A stretch of DNA of 64,000 nucleotides from assembly GCA_018857735.1 (NCBI GenBank), contig JABMCL010002730.1:272501-336500 (forward strand), given 5' to 3'. Below are positions 27,011 through 56,049 of the stretch, piece by piece; within the stretch, counting starts at the first letter, position 1; every line of letters begins with the position of its first letter. The notes beneath the pieces were generated by a model. That model did not search any database. It worked only from the letters and a program-made list of their open reading frames with translations, and was not told the origin of the DNA. The DNA is from Alviniconcha marisindica (taxonomy: Eukaryota; Mollusca; Gastropoda; Provannidae). Position numbers and translations under genes: made by a program.

Positions 27011-28060
27011 ACCAACGAGCACGTGAACGCTCGACATGCAATGACCAGAGACTGCATGCAGACTCGGCAGGGCAGCAGGTGCTCGTGGACAGGGTGGAGG
27101 GCACACTCCAAGCCTCTATTTCCGGCATCTTCTTCCAAACTGTGCCGTAACTGGTTCTGCCCACTGAAGAGGTACTTCACATCTCCACGCTTCTGTCCAT
27201 CGAAATCGCCCCTATCAATTAGTCTCACGTAATCAACCCCCTCCGTAAAATTGCGGAATGTTCTGTAGAAGCAACATAGTGTCGAAGCACACACGTAAAC
27301 TTCGGGGGTATGGCAAAGGGCAAACAAGAAAAGAAAAGATGTAGTTCCGTCCCTATTAGAACGATTTCGTTTTATTTGTGCTGACGTAAGCATTGTGAGC
27401 AGTTATAAGAGAAACGCGGCCCGAGTTGAGATGTCTGTGTGGTTAAAAACTTACTGCCATGTCACTTGAGCACTAATAAAAACGGTCCGTTAGCTGACGG
27501 TTTTCAAATACCTATAGCGTAGCCAGTCATGGCGGAGGCTGGAGGAAGGATGCAGTAGACCCGTTTTTGGAGTGTGGGTGGAGCGATCCAGTGGATTCCT
27601 GCACCAGAGACGGGCAGTGGTACCGGCAGGAGTGTGGGCAGGAGTGTGGGCCATCTGCATGTCTTGCCTTTCTTCCTGGAGAGTGGACGGCGAGGGTCTT
27701 CCGGTGCCAGACTCTATCATCATTGCCTTTTGTGGAAACGAACGAGACCCAGAACAATGCACGTGACGGGGGATTCTGGATCATTTTCTGTAAGAGCCGC
27801 CCCTCCCCTCCTGACAGTATCTCTCCGTCAGCCTCCTCCCAACTACCCACCTCGCCGCCTCGCCCCCATAGCCACCACCACAAATGCAAGAGGCCAGAGC
27901 TATGGCGCTTGAAACCTCTGCAAAACTAGCTGTGGCTGTGGCACTTTTACATGAAACAGATTACACTCCACGGAAATGTGGATGACCTGAGAATTGATAA
28001 CCTGAGGATGAACAGACGGGGTTAACGTCATTCTCTGATTGGAGTGTGTACCTGACCGGC
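27011..28060. other. No confident gene
   Basis: GC-balanced sequence with overlapping open frames on both strands at 27490-27930, none with recognisable domains or clear splice signals. Confidence 0.4.
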
Positions 28061-28074
28061 TCCCAGAAACCCCT

Positions 28075-28755
28075 GGTACAGTGATACAGTACCCCTGCCA
28101 GTAAGCCCCGTCATAGTGATACAGTACCCCTGCCAGTAAGCCCCCGTACAGTGATACAGTACCCCTGCCAGTAAAAACCCTGTCACAGTGATATAGTACC
28201 CCTGCCAGTAACTCTCCGTCATAGTGTTACAGTACGTCTGCCACAGGACCCCTGCCAGTAAAAAAAACAACCGTCATAGTGATACAGTACGCCTGCCAGT
28301 AAAAAACCACATGTCATAGTGATACAGTACGCCTGCCAGTAAAAAAACACCGTCATAGTGATACAGTACCCCTGCCAGTAAAAAAGAAACGTCATAGTGA
28401 TACAGTACCCCTGCCAGTAAAAAAAAAACGTCATAGTGATACAGTACCCCTGCCAGTAAAAACCCCGTCATAGTGATACAGTACCCCTGCCAGTAGAAAC
28501 CCCGTCATAGTGATACAGTACCCCTGCCAGTAGAAACCCCATCAAAGTGATACAGTACTCCTGCCAGTAAAAAAAAAAAAAAAAAGTCATAGTGATTCAG
28601 TGCCCCTGCCAGTAAAACCCCAGTCATAGTGATACAGTGCCCCTGCCAGTAAAACCCCAGTCATAGTGATACAGTACTCCTGCGAGTAAAAAAAAACCGT
28701 CATAGTGATACAGTACCCCTGCCAGTAAAACCCCAGTCATAGTGATACAGTGCTG
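28075..28755. repeat. About 37-bp tandem repeat, around 18 units
   Basis: Unit gtcatagtgatacagtaccc, ctgccagtaaaaa(n). On the minus strand each unit reads as a T-run followed by actggcagGGG, which resembles a 3' splice site. The A-run length varies from 3 to over 15 between units. Confidence 0.92.
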
Positions 28756-28784
28756 CAGAAGGAAAAAAAAAATAACCCCCCCCC

Positions 28785-28817
<33 letters not shown>

Positions 28818-28834
28818 ACGCACAAAAATGTACA

Positions 28835-29155
28835 ACCTCAACAGCAGCAGCAATGACAACAGCAACACAACCACAATAGCTATAGCAACATCAACGACGG
28901 CGACGACGATGACGACGACGACACTGAACAACAAATGCAATTTACTACGACTAGGCTATTTCTACTCTATTACCACTGCTACTGCTAAGACGACTACTTC
29001 TACTACTACTGCTGCTCCCACTGCTATTACTATTACTGCTGCTCCCACTGCTATTACTATTACTGCTGCTCCCACTGCTATTACTGCTCCTGCTGCTCGT
29101 GCTGCTGCTGCTGTTCTTGCAGCTACTATTAATACCGCGATAAAAACAACCTGAA
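28835..29155. repeat. Trinucleotide-rich region (ACA, ACG, ACT, GCT)
   Basis: Compound interrupted trinucleotide repeats, including three copies of a 27-bp unit (ctgctcccactgctattac) at 29010-29085. Confidence 0.8.
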
Positions 29156-29175
29156 AAGAAGATATTTTTAATCAT

Positions 29176-29540
29176 TACTTTTTCTTTCTTTCTTTCCTTC
29201 TTTCTTTCTTCCTTTCTTTCTTTCTTTCTTCTTCTTCTTCTTTTTTTTTTTTTTTTTTTTTTAACTAAGGAAGAAGAAGAAGAAGAAAAAGAGACCGACT
29301 CGTAGAAGAAGAAGAAGAAGAAGAAGAAGAAGAAGAAGAAGAAGAAGAAGAAGAAGAAGAAGAAGAAGAAGAAGAAGAAGAAGAAGAAGAAAGAAAGAAA
29401 GGAAGAAAGAAAGAAAGGAAGGAAGGAAGGAAGGAAGGAAGAAGAAGAAGAAGAAGAAGAAGAAGAAGAAGAAGAAGAAGAAGAAGAAGAAGAAAGAAAG
29501 AAAGAAGAAAGAAAGAAAGAAAGAAAGAAAAAGAAGATAG
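29176..29540. repeat. Polypyrimidine block next to a (GAA)n polypurine block
   Basis: A TTTC/TTC-only block at 29178-29262 is followed after a few bases by a GAA/GAAA/GGAA purine block to about 29540. The two can pair with each other, and each can form triplex DNA. Confidence 0.9.
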
Positions 29541-29789
29541 TGTAGGAAAAGAGAACGAGCGTGAGAAGAGTAAATGAAATACGAGCAAAGCCGATTGTTC
29601 ATTTCGTTTGCTATATACACGGCTATGCCTGACTGTCTGAGCAAACCGTGCAGGGGGCTGGGGTGGGTGGGTGTTTCTCGGCAACAGAAAAGGCTATAAC
29701 AGTATAATAAAGTATTACATCCAGTTCTGTCTGCTCTTTCCCAAAGTCTAAACCACGCAAACGATAGAAAAGAAATGACCTAGAAGTGT

Positions 29790-29837
29790 GCGTGTGTGTG
29801 CTGTGTGTGTGTGTGTGTGTGTGTGTGTTGGTGGTGT

Positions 29838-29895
<58 letters not shown>

Positions 29896-30120
29896 GTGTG
29901 TGTTAGTCGGGGGGGGGTCGAGTGGAGGTGGGGGGGTGGGGGGGGTTGTTGTGTTTGTTGGGTCTGGGTGTGGTGTGTTTAAGTTGCCGGTGAGTAGTAG
30001 TCAAGTGCGTAAACCGATCGATTGTGCTGTGCGTTGTGTGGGATGTGTGTCGTGTTGTGCATCAGTGTGACGTTCGGAGTGGTGTATGGGCTTCGTGTGT
30101 GAGTGTGTGTGTGTGTGTGT
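29790..30120. repeat. GT-rich and G-rich tract
   Basis: (GT)n to 29900, then G-runs (29910-29948) and GT-rich sequence to 30122. No gene. Confidence 0.85.
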
Positions 30121-30369
30121 GTCGGAATGTAGTATTTGTAGATCGTCCGGCGTTTGGTAGTGGTAAACAAGTAGTGGCTCTTAGGCTATATTAAGTTTGC
30201 ATCAGATTAACCTCCCTCTTCGGAAGCGGCCCATTAAACAATAGGGCATCTTACTATATTGTCTGACAATTTTGTCCAACAACGTACACAGTTCTTCAGC
30301 AGAATTAGACGTGTAATCGCCGAGCGATTTGGTACTGGTACTTGTGTGGCCTGTAGGCTATATTATTAT

Positions 30370-31300
30370 AGTGATATACAGTGGCGTAGCTGTGCTGGTA
30401 TGTACTGTGGGTTGTACTGATACTGTAGCCTGTATACATGTATGCTTTGGCTTGTGCTGATACACGGTGGCCTGTACTGGTATACTGTGGATTGTAATGA
30501 TATACTGTGGCAGGTACAGGTATACTGTGGTTTGCACTGGTATACTGTTGCCTGTACTGGTATACCGTGGATTGTATTGATATACGGTGGCCTGTACAGG
30601 TATACCGTGACTCGCACTGATAATGATACTGTGGCTCGTATCGGTTTACCGTGGCCTGCACTGGAATACTGTGGATTGTATTGAGATACTGTGTGGCCTG
30701 TTGTTGATCGCTTTTATATAGCGCTATTCTCAGCTCTCAGCGCGTGCATGTGATTCAGCTGGTGGCTTTTTTCCACTGAAATTTGGACGAGCGCTCTGAA
30801 AAGCATCTCTAACGCGAAAATGAAGCCTGTTCTCCCATTGCCAAAGTCATGCAGTACTAGTGCATGCAGCCTGCTCAACACTCGTTCAACCTGGAAAATG
30901 GACTCGCTCGGATATACTTTGGCATGTATCGATTTACTGTGGCTTGTAGTCATATACTGTGGCCTGTACTGATATAGTGTGGCTTGTACTGATATGTTGT
31001 GGGTTATATCGGTATACTGTGGCTTGTACTTATATACTCGTGTACTGTCACTTGTACTGTACTTATATCCTTTTTCTTCTTCTTTTTTTCCCTTTTTTTC
31101 TTTCTTTCCTTTTCTGTATTGGTATACAATGTAGTGTACTGATATACAGTGGCTTGCAGTGATATACTGTAGCGTGGACGTCTATACCTTATTACCTGTA
31201 CTGGCATACTGGGGTCTATACTAGTATTCTATGGTCTGTTCCGAGTACTGTACACTGCACTGGATACTGTGGTCTGTGCTGCTATGCTTTTCCTCTTCTG
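30370..31300. repeat. About 20-bp minisatellite (tgtactggtatactgtggcc) split by an insertion
   Basis: Decayed units run from 30370 to 30705 and again from 30912 to about 31300. The interval 30706-30911 is unrelated sequence starting gatcgcttttatatagcgct, a piece of a dispersed repeat whose relatives occur near 21991 (complement), 31636 and 39028. Confidence 0.8.
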
Positions 31301-34100
<2,800 letters not shown>

Positions 34101-34106
34101 TCCAGC

Positions 34107-34121
34107 TATAAAAGGGCGGGG
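34107..34121 (+). promoter_or_regulatory. TATA box with adjoining GC box
   Basis: TATAAAAG at 34107-34114 runs straight into GGGCGGGG at 34114-34121. This is the strongest core promoter in the window. Transcription would be expected to start about 30 bases downstream, near 34137-34145, giving a 5'UTR of roughly 220 bases before the ATG at 34362. It sits directly upstream of the signal-peptide exon of the chitin-binding gene. A 5'UTR intron cannot be excluded, since the bases before 34346 (caccttcaccaacag) resemble an acceptor. Confidence 0.7.
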
Positions 34122-34242
34122 CGCTCTTCTGCGACGTCCGTACCCTTGTCTTTCTTCGTCTTGGAGCTGTCGCTGGCTTACAGTTATTTTAAAAGTTCTC
34201 TTTAAACTTTTTGTTAGACGTGCGATTGAGCAGTTAAGTTCA

Positions 34243-34302
34243 ATGACAGTTTTTGAAAAGTTTAACAGCTTTATTTTGCTTGCATTAGCTGTTTCGGTGT
34301 GA
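34243..34302 (+). CDS. Upstream ORF in the 5'UTR, 19 codons, hydrophobic
   Basis: ATG at 34243 opens a 19-residue frame (MTVFEKFNSF then ILLALAVSV) that stops at 34300, 59 bases before the main ATG. It lies inside the predicted 5'UTR. Its hydrophobic ILLALAVSV stretch resembles a signal-peptide core, unusual for a random uORF. It could modulate translation of the main frame or be the relic of an older signal exon. No evidence of translation is visible. Confidence 0.4.
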   Translation: MTVFEKFNSFILLALAVSV

Positions 34303-34361
34303 ATTTTGTTTTGTTGCTGGAATTTGCTTTCACCTTCACCAACAGCCAGTGAGCGGTCGCC

Positions 34362-47989
<13,628 letters not shown>

Positions 47990-48201
47990 AGAGAGCTCTT
48001 TGTCCAGCACACACACACAGACACCTGTCATCGTTACGCACTGCAAAACAACAACAGCAATACTGAACATCCTTGTGCGAGCAAGGGTGACAGTACAGGC
48101 AAAATCCAAATCTTTAGGTTGTGCAGGGGATCGGAGGTTGCTACAGGTCAGCTGCTGTGAGGGAATCAAAGACTGTCAAGGTCGAGTCATCACTCATGTA
48201 G

Positions 48202-48533
48202 GGTCCAGGGATGTCATGAGACAGCACTCCTGTGGGGTCCAGGGATGGGACAACACCCATGTGGGGTCTAGGGATGTCATGGGACAGCATTCTGCAGGGT
48301 CCATGAATGTCATGGGACAGCATCTGTGTGGGGTCAAGGGATGTCATGGGACAACACCTGTGTGTGGTCCAAGGATGTCATGGGACAGCACCTGTGTGGG
48401 GTCCAAGGATGTCATGGGACAGCACCTGTGTGGGGTCCAGGGATGTCATGGGACAGCACCATTAGTGGGGTCCAGAGATGTCATGGGACAGCACCGGTGT
48501 GGGGTCCAGGGATGTCATGGGACAGCACTCGCG
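48202..48533. repeat. About 31-bp tandem repeat in predicted 3'UTR, around ten units
   Basis: Unit ggggtccagggatgtcatgg plus gacagcacctgtgt with small changes. It lies directly after the coding region of the chitin-binding gene. Confidence 0.92.
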
Positions 48534-48534
48534 T

Positions 48535-48890
48535 GTTCCTTTCAGAGAAAGATAGCTCAGTCTATGTCTTTCCCACTGTGTTCCGTTTAGAGAAAGATGA
48601 TCGACTCAGTCTTTGTCTTTCTCACTGTGCTCCCTTTACAGAAAAAAGAATGTCTTCTCACTGTGTTCCCTGTACAGAAAAAGAGCTGTCTGTATCTTTC
48701 TCACTGTGCTCCTTTTCGAGAAAGATGGTTCAGTCTTTGCCGTTCTCACGGTGTTCCGATTAGAGAAAGATATTTCGGTCTTTGCCGTTTTCGCTGTGTT
48801 CCCATTAGAGAAAGATATCTCCGTCTTTCTCTTTCTCATTGTGTTCCCTGCATAGAAAGCTAGTTCAGTCTCTGCCTTTCTCACTGTGTT
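48535..48890. repeat. About 44-bp tandem repeat in predicted 3'UTR, around eight units
   Basis: Unit tttctcactgtgttcccttt, agagaaagatagttcagt, ctttgcc. It is unrelated in sequence to the 31-bp array it abuts. Confidence 0.88.
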
Positions 48891-49595
48891 AACTTTCACA
48901 CAAATAAAACAGAAGTGTTGAGCTGCATTGCGTTGTCGTACATTACCTTTCCCTTAGGACTTTAAACAATAATGCAATATCGTTTTGCTCGTTTTTAATT
49001 ATTAAACATGAATTTTATTCGTTTATTTTTGTTTTTGTCATCAATTGTCCAGTCGAGTTGTTGAATTAAAAGAAATTAAGTAACTAAAAGTTACCATTTT
49101 TGTACCCCGTGAAAACATTTCCCTGCCCTATGATCGACGAAGTTGACCGGATGTACCCCCCCCCCCCCTCACTCACACACACACCTCCCACCCCTTACGG
49201 CAATAAGCATTATTGATATCATATTTTCAGTGGCTTGTGCCTAAAAGTAGATACCACACCATTACGAAGATCCCAAATACGTAAACTCAAGGATTAATCA
49301 GAGTATTGACTTTGGGGCAAATCAGTATGCGTATTTCCAGTGACATCCGACCCAAGCAAAGTGCCACATACCAGTCCCTATTTTCTGTCGATCGATCCCC
49401 AAGAGATGACCCAGCTTGACGACAGGTGCCTTTGTTGTGATTGGTTCGCTGCAGTGTTTTGCATATTATTCTTGGTGCGAAAGGTCTGTGTACATATTTA
49501 TATATATTTATGGCAGTTGTATTTGCGGTTGCGTGTCTGTGATTGTTATATATTAACGTAAATCTTGGAGTAATTTTTACTGAACGACACTATTC

Positions 49596-49652
<57 letters not shown>

Positions 49653-50871
49653 TGTGTGATGTCCATGGTAATAAAAAAAAAAACATGGACATTTTCTAAG
49701 GACCTAGCGCAAACAGCATGGACAGCCTGCGACTAATTCCAGTAACCAGTATTGGTTGTCAAAAGGAACGGCCAAGTAGCTCGCCCCCCCCCCCCCCTCT
49801 CTCTCTCTCTCTCACACACACACATACTGCACACACAGTTCGTTTGTTTTTCTCCAAAGATTTTTTTTATTGTTGTTATTGTACACAAGTAGCTATCACA
49901 TCAAAACATCGTATAGCATCACATATACACGCAAGTTCATGAGTCTGGAGAACTCCAGACAGTTCGCATACAACACGTCCACTGATCCTGTAGCCATCAA
50001 CTTTACAAGCATTGGATGATGCATCGCTGGGATACTGGTTAAGTGTAGGACCCGGACACCCTTCAAGAACTGTCTCGCGGTACCATTAGCCCCCTCCCCT
50101 ACACACACAGACACACGCATGCACGCACAGACACACACGCACGCACGCACACACAGACACAGCTGTCCAAGCGGGGTTCTAAGAACCGTCTCCGGGTTTT
50201 GTTCCCTCCTTAGTTGAACAATACCGTCGTCAGGAGACAGTTGTCCAAGCATGATTCATTCACACCGTGAAAACTGCAGCCCAGCCTCTCGAATAATAAA
50301 CGGTCTTTAAAATCTTTTCTTTCTTTCTTTCTTCGGGGGAGGTTTGGGTTGGGGTGGGGTGGGGTGGTTCCGCAACTGTACCCCAAATATAATAATTCCT
50401 GCCAGTTGCACAACCGTCTCCCAAATATAATCATTCCTGCCAGGTGAAAGTCCCAAGTATAATCATTCCTGTTCGCGTAACTGTCTCCCAAATCACTCCT
50501 GCCAGGTGGGCAACTGTCTGCCAAGTATTGTCATTCCCGCCAGGTGCACAACTGGGTTTTTGCTCTGCGTTTTAAATATGCCCCACAAATACAAAGCTTG
50601 TCACCTTGTTTCACTGCCCCTAGTCTACATCTCTACAGGAGCAACAGCCACAGTAACTGGTACTCTCTCGCTGGACGCGTTCACTCAACATGGCCTGTGC
50701 AAGTCCTGGTTCACGACTCGGCAGGAAAAGAGAGAACAAGAAACATTCATGCCGGGCAACACAGGTAGTCTGACAAGAAGGGTGTCCATTGCGTCTGGAT
50801 AACGATGCAATATTGCAAGCAAGACAGAGAGCGCAAAGCGGTAAAGACAAGTGAACGGCGTATTTGGTCGG

Positions 50872-50937
<66 letters not shown>

Positions 50938-51465
50938 CCCATATTTATGCAAGCAGCCACAAATGGCACAGGAGCAAACGAGCTGAGAAGATAGCGTGTC
51001 CACGACTTTGTATAGAATATCGTCACTGAATGCGGCATCATCTGCTACGCGGAGGCTTTGTTTCCACAGTGATCTGACGTCAACATGCACAAAATATTCC
51101 TGTGCGCACACGTCACTATTCGAACAGCAGAAACGAAAGGCACCGTAGCCCCCAAAGGGCTCCGGTCTTTGTGCTGTAGACAAGTTTTGTTGTTTAAGAG
51201 AATGGAGATCATGCAGTTCCACTCGGACACAGGCCCGCCACTGTGTGGCAACTCGTCGGTCCGTGTAATGCTGCGTACACACGCACTGCCTCCACTCCCC
51301 TCCTTCCACAGACCTCTTTATCCAGCAGGTTTACAACACAAACAGTCCCCTTACCACACGATCACCACAATTTATAAACAAGAACACTCCACCCCCAACA
51401 CACACCCCCTCTCTATTCATAACCATGCGAACATAACATGCCCTCTCCTTTCTTTCTTTTACACA

Positions 51466-51523
<58 letters not shown>

Positions 51524-53071
51524 ACACACACACACACACACTCGTGCGCACACGTGTATCAGTATACAAATACAAGTATATATACCTCTTAATTCATACA
51601 AACCAGTTATCAAACGCAGCTATATACTGAAACTACATAGCACTGGGAAAGAAATGAGTTTAAAAAAATTAAAAAGCAATCTTCGCTCACACAAAGTTTT
51701 CTGTAAAAACAACAATCAATCACAACAAAAGGAAAACAACACTTTAACTCTTTCACGCCGAATGAATATCCTGAGTCCAACAAATAATGATCAGCCGTCA
51801 CCTTTATGCAGCCGACTGCGCAGTATAATACATATACACCTCTAAAGCAACCGTCACAAGGTTAAGGGGAAAAGCTCAACATTTTAAACGGCAACATATC
51901 CACAAACAACACGATACTTGGTGACTCGTTTCGTCAATACGCGTACACAACTAATCCTTTTTGATTTGTTCCCCCCCCCCCCCCCCCCCCCCCTGGAGAG
52001 TACCATATATAGCTACGATCATGATTCTGATTATTTGGCCACCTTTACACGGTGTCTGTGTACTGGCTGTAAGGTCTTCTACTGTCAACGGGAGGACAAG
52101 GGGTCGTTACTTGAGTTATATGTCGAGCATAGCCCCGTGACGCGGACACAGTGGTCACACAAGTTGACTCAAAAAGCACTGGCAAGTCCGCCAGCCCGTC
52201 TCATCGGGCGTTTGAACCAGCCACTTTCTCTGAGGAACACAGCAGCAGTGCACCAGACTTTAAAAAAAATTTTTTTTTTTTTTTGGTAAACAGAAGGAAC
52301 GAAAGTAAGAAAGGGCTGTCAAAATCTCCCAGAACTGTAAGTATTACGATAATAAATAAGAAAACAATGACGACACCCATATGAGCTAAATGGTGGCCTA
52401 ATGTGGATAAGCCACAGAGCGCAAGGGTGCCGAGATCTGCTACACTCTTAACGACTCTAACAAGGATTGCAATCATCAAGGGGAATGCATCGCTTTATTT
52501 TAAGGCAGCCGGGAAAACTCACCATAATCTTCCTCGATTTCAAACTGCCTAGGGGTCTTTAATATGCACACCCAGAAACAGACTGAAATGAGGGACTAGT
52601 CATTCGGCCTGCAGTTCCCCCCCCCCCCCCCCCCCCCCCCCCCCACACACAACTAGAAGACCCAGTACAGCAAGATTCACAACTAATTCAAGGACCTGCG
52701 CTGTGCAGCACACAGGCCAGAAAAAACGTCAGGCTGAGAGAAAGTCACTTGCTCTGCCCATTGTTTGCCACACGCACACAGACGGGCAACCACAGCAACA
52801 ATAATGATCACTATTTTTTCACCCACCTCCTCTCGGAGCGAGCCTATCGTGTGGTGTCGGTTTAAGTCTTGAACTTGAAGCGGTTCACTAATAATCACGT
52901 TTATTCTCTCCGAAGACGAAGCCTCTCACACCATGCAGACCGCAACCGTCTGGAATGGACTACACCTCTTCGCCAAGCTGAGGATTGCTTCGCCTCTGTC
53001 GGCCGGCCGCACGACATCGACATGCCCCACTACACGACAACCTCACGCGTCAGGTCTGGCCCGTAAGTGTA

Positions 53072-53180
53072 CAGTCTTTTGTCTTGTCCCAATAAATAGC
53101 CTTCTTTGGAATCTTTTGTGTTTGGATCTTGTTTTAGAACGCCAGCAGTCATTCTTGTTTCAGATTTGTCTTTTGTACGA
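53072..53180 (+). mobile_element. Foldback-family right arm, truncated
   Basis: Contains cttgtcccaataaatagcc, cttttgtgtttggatcttg and tagaacgccagcagtcat. It lacks the inner ccgaaaat motif. Confidence 0.45.
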
Positions 53181-54479
53181 GGTCCCCCGGGTGCATACGC
53201 ATGCCAAAAGATCACGTGCGCTCGTTAAAGGCTCTGTAGTCCATGTCAGAGTTCGGTGGATTATGACAACACCAAAATAACCCAGCATGCACTAACAGTG
53301 TCATTGTCTTCAGACTGCTGAAGCTGGACGAAGAAGTCACTGTGGGGTGCTGACTCCGGTGGCGAGGCAGCTTTCGGGCATCCTGGACGACCTGCAATGA
53401 ACGGCAGCCTTAGACCTAAGAACCAGTTTCCATCCGAATGACGGCGAGAAAAACACACCAAACGACACGATGCGTCGACACGGTTCTGCAGTAAGAATTA
53501 AGGGCGGCGAGGTTGCCTCTTTCGTTAACTCTTTAGGGCCAAGAAAGTATACAGATCATGCCATAAACCACCACTCTCAAGCCAGCAAAAAGGCGGCACT
53601 TTGCATTTGCATTTTAAGTGCAAGCCAGCAAAAAGGCAGCATTTTGCGTTTGCACTTTAAGTGTAAGTGATCGCCCTTGGCTTACAGCATTCCTTGCTTC
53701 CGCCCTGGGAAACCAGACTATAGCAAGTGTGGGTGAAATACAAGGGCAATATTGGTCAAGTTCTGTCAGTAACTGTCCGTCTTTATATAAATGAACGAAA
53801 TAACAAAAAACTAAACTAAATCACATTTTTGGGTCCCGCCCGTTTTCAGCTTTTGAAACATTCACCCTTGCATCATACTACTCCACGGTTTACACAAAGT
53901 TGCACACATCACACATAACCAGCTTTTCTGACAGACTTGGTGTGCTGAATGTTGTGACAGTAGGCAGAGGACAGAAGACAGAATGGATGCGGACGAAAGT
54001 ATGTGCGCTGTGTTCACTGGTCAAAGTCAGAGCAAACAACAATCTGAATTGAGTCAATGCGTTCCTTCAAAGTTGAGTATGAACTACAGATTACTGAAAC
54101 TTTAGTTGTAGTCGAATCAACGCAGGCATTCCAACACGAAATCTGGCCTTTCATTAAAACCTTGGGATGGACCACCTCACTTTCCCTGCCGACATGTCCC
54201 AGCCGAAAAATACACACCAAAAAACTCCCCACATAATAAAATAAGCGTTCCTTTCTGTTTCACCCTTTCGCGCGTTTGGAACTCCCCACGTAACAACAGG
54301 CATTCCCCGGCAGAAATCACGTTCTGCAATCTCCTGCCTCAGTTATCGGACACCCGCCCTGCCCCGGAAGAGTGCGTGCATGGGGAAAGCGAGTCTCGTT
54401 AGGCTGTTTAACACCGAGGTGTTTCCCCAGCACCGAGAATGGGGTCGGGGAACTATACCTGAATGGGCTTACATTATGG

Positions 54480-54700
54480 GCGGCGGTGAGAGGAGTTCTA
54501 AAGTTGGGTTAATTGGGCCAACGTCACAGGACGGTGTCCATAAACCACAAGCTGCAAACAGAAAGGAGAGCGCCAGGCGAATGGAACCGAGGTTCGTCTA
54601 CTTACCCGCCTAAGCGCCTGACCGCTCGACAAACTGGGAAAGTTCAATGTTGCTTTACGTCCACACAAACCACAAGGCTTATTTGGGACGGGGAGCCCAG
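54480..54700 (-). mobile_element. SINE copy, diverged
   Basis: Minus-strand tRNA-like head around 54570-54630 (gaatggaaccgaggttcg is the complement of box B) preceded by body fragments (acgtcacaggacggtgtcc). It abuts a second tail fragment at 54640-54700 (aaccacaaggcttatttggg) matching the tail of the 34729 copy. Confidence 0.55.
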
Positions 54701-56049
54701 GACGGCCACCTCGACTTTCACAAGCTCCTGAGCTAAAAACAAAACAAACAACCCTGCTGCAGCTGATACGGGTGACTGATACAGACTACCCCGCCAAGCA
54801 GTGAAGGGCATATTGACCAAAAGCGCAGGTCACCTGCCCATCATGGAAATGAGGCACAGGGCACGTTAGGTCAAGGCAGTGCGCCAACTACTAAACTCTG
54901 TGTGGAAGGCCCGTTTCGCTGCGGGAACGCGGTAAATGAAGTCAGAGAACAGCGTGACGCGGAACTGTTCCCACCGTGCGGATGTTGGGTGGCCAGGTCC
55001 GCTGCGTCACCTATACTAATGAAATGAGGATATCAACTCACAGCAAGGATACAGCCAACCTCCGACTGGATGAAAGACAACGCCACTTTACAGCCATGCT
55101 CCATCACCGCAGCAAAATTACCCATAAACAGTCTGATGCCGAAGTGTGTCCGTTCAGGTCACAAGAATGCATGAAACACGAATACATACAAGCCATGCAG
55201 GCAGCGTACAAAAAAGTGACTCGGTTCTGCCCACAATAGCGACAGGCTCCGTACGTGTCACTAAGTCAGTATCAGTCACACACATTCTAGTCCAGGCACA
55301 TAACAATAGGAGTGTAAATTGCAACTGGAAGTTATACAGTGAAAAAAATGCTAATGAAATAACTGATAACATTTTCAAGTTAAAAAACAACAACACACAA
55401 ACAAGCAAACAACAACTCAACAATCAACCATATAACACAGTAGCAGTAATTATAATAGAGTTTAGACGTTAAGCTTTAATTAGAAGCCACCTAGACTCTG
55501 AAAGTTATGGTTATTTAGTAGTGCTTCCAAGTCATCTTCTGAATAACTTAACAGATTTAGAAGTTCAAGACATTATTATGTAAAGCAACAAGACAACATT
55601 TGGAAAATCTAATCAAATTTTCTTTTCATCTGTGTCAAGTTCAAAACAGTCAACAACAACAAAACAATCAATCTTAAAAAATAACTGTGAATCATTTTTT
55701 CATATAAAACAGCTTTCAGTACACTAAACAGTCATACACAACACAAATACTTTATAAACATTAAGATATCCCAGTCACGAAGTAAGCATTAATCCATCAA
55801 TCAGTACACACTGTTCGTACAAGCTTGTTTCACAAAAATATAACATATAAATTAGAACAAATTAATCAGAGTTGCCATAACACAGCACTTTTTTGTTTTG
55901 TTTTCTCCGAGTTTTGATTTGAAAGTCACTGAGCCAGGTTACTGTGCAGGCAGAAGTGATAACATTTCGCATCCTTACACAATGGACTTTTGAGCCTGTG
56001 AACAGCTGGACTTTCCACCTCACTCTTACATCAGCATAGGCAAAGGCAC

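Larger units (their letters stand above)
47990..48925 (+). other. Predicted 3'UTR with polyadenylation signal AATAAA at 48903
   Basis: AATAAA at 48903-48908 is the first good polyadenylation signal after the TAG at 47989. The interval contains two unrelated minisatellites (48202-48533 and 48535-48890), so if the end is right the mature transcript carries both arrays. Termination nearer the stop is possible. Confidence 0.45.
48930..56040. other. Intergenic, no confident gene
   Basis: Contains poly-C runs (49157, 49785, 51971, 52617), (GT)n 49600-49657, a 30-36-bp repeat (50380-50560, cccaaatataatcattcctg ccaggtg), (CA)n 50874-50934 and 51464-51541, a 44-bp duplicate (53578-53666, gccagcaaaaaggc), a SINE at 54480 and a foldback arm at 53072. 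Frames at 52869-53066 and 54976-55239 are open but have no supporting signals. Confidence 0.5.

Noticed and set aside
52869..53066. Small basic open frame before the foldback arm
   Set aside because: No splice, promoter or homology support; coding-like composition only.
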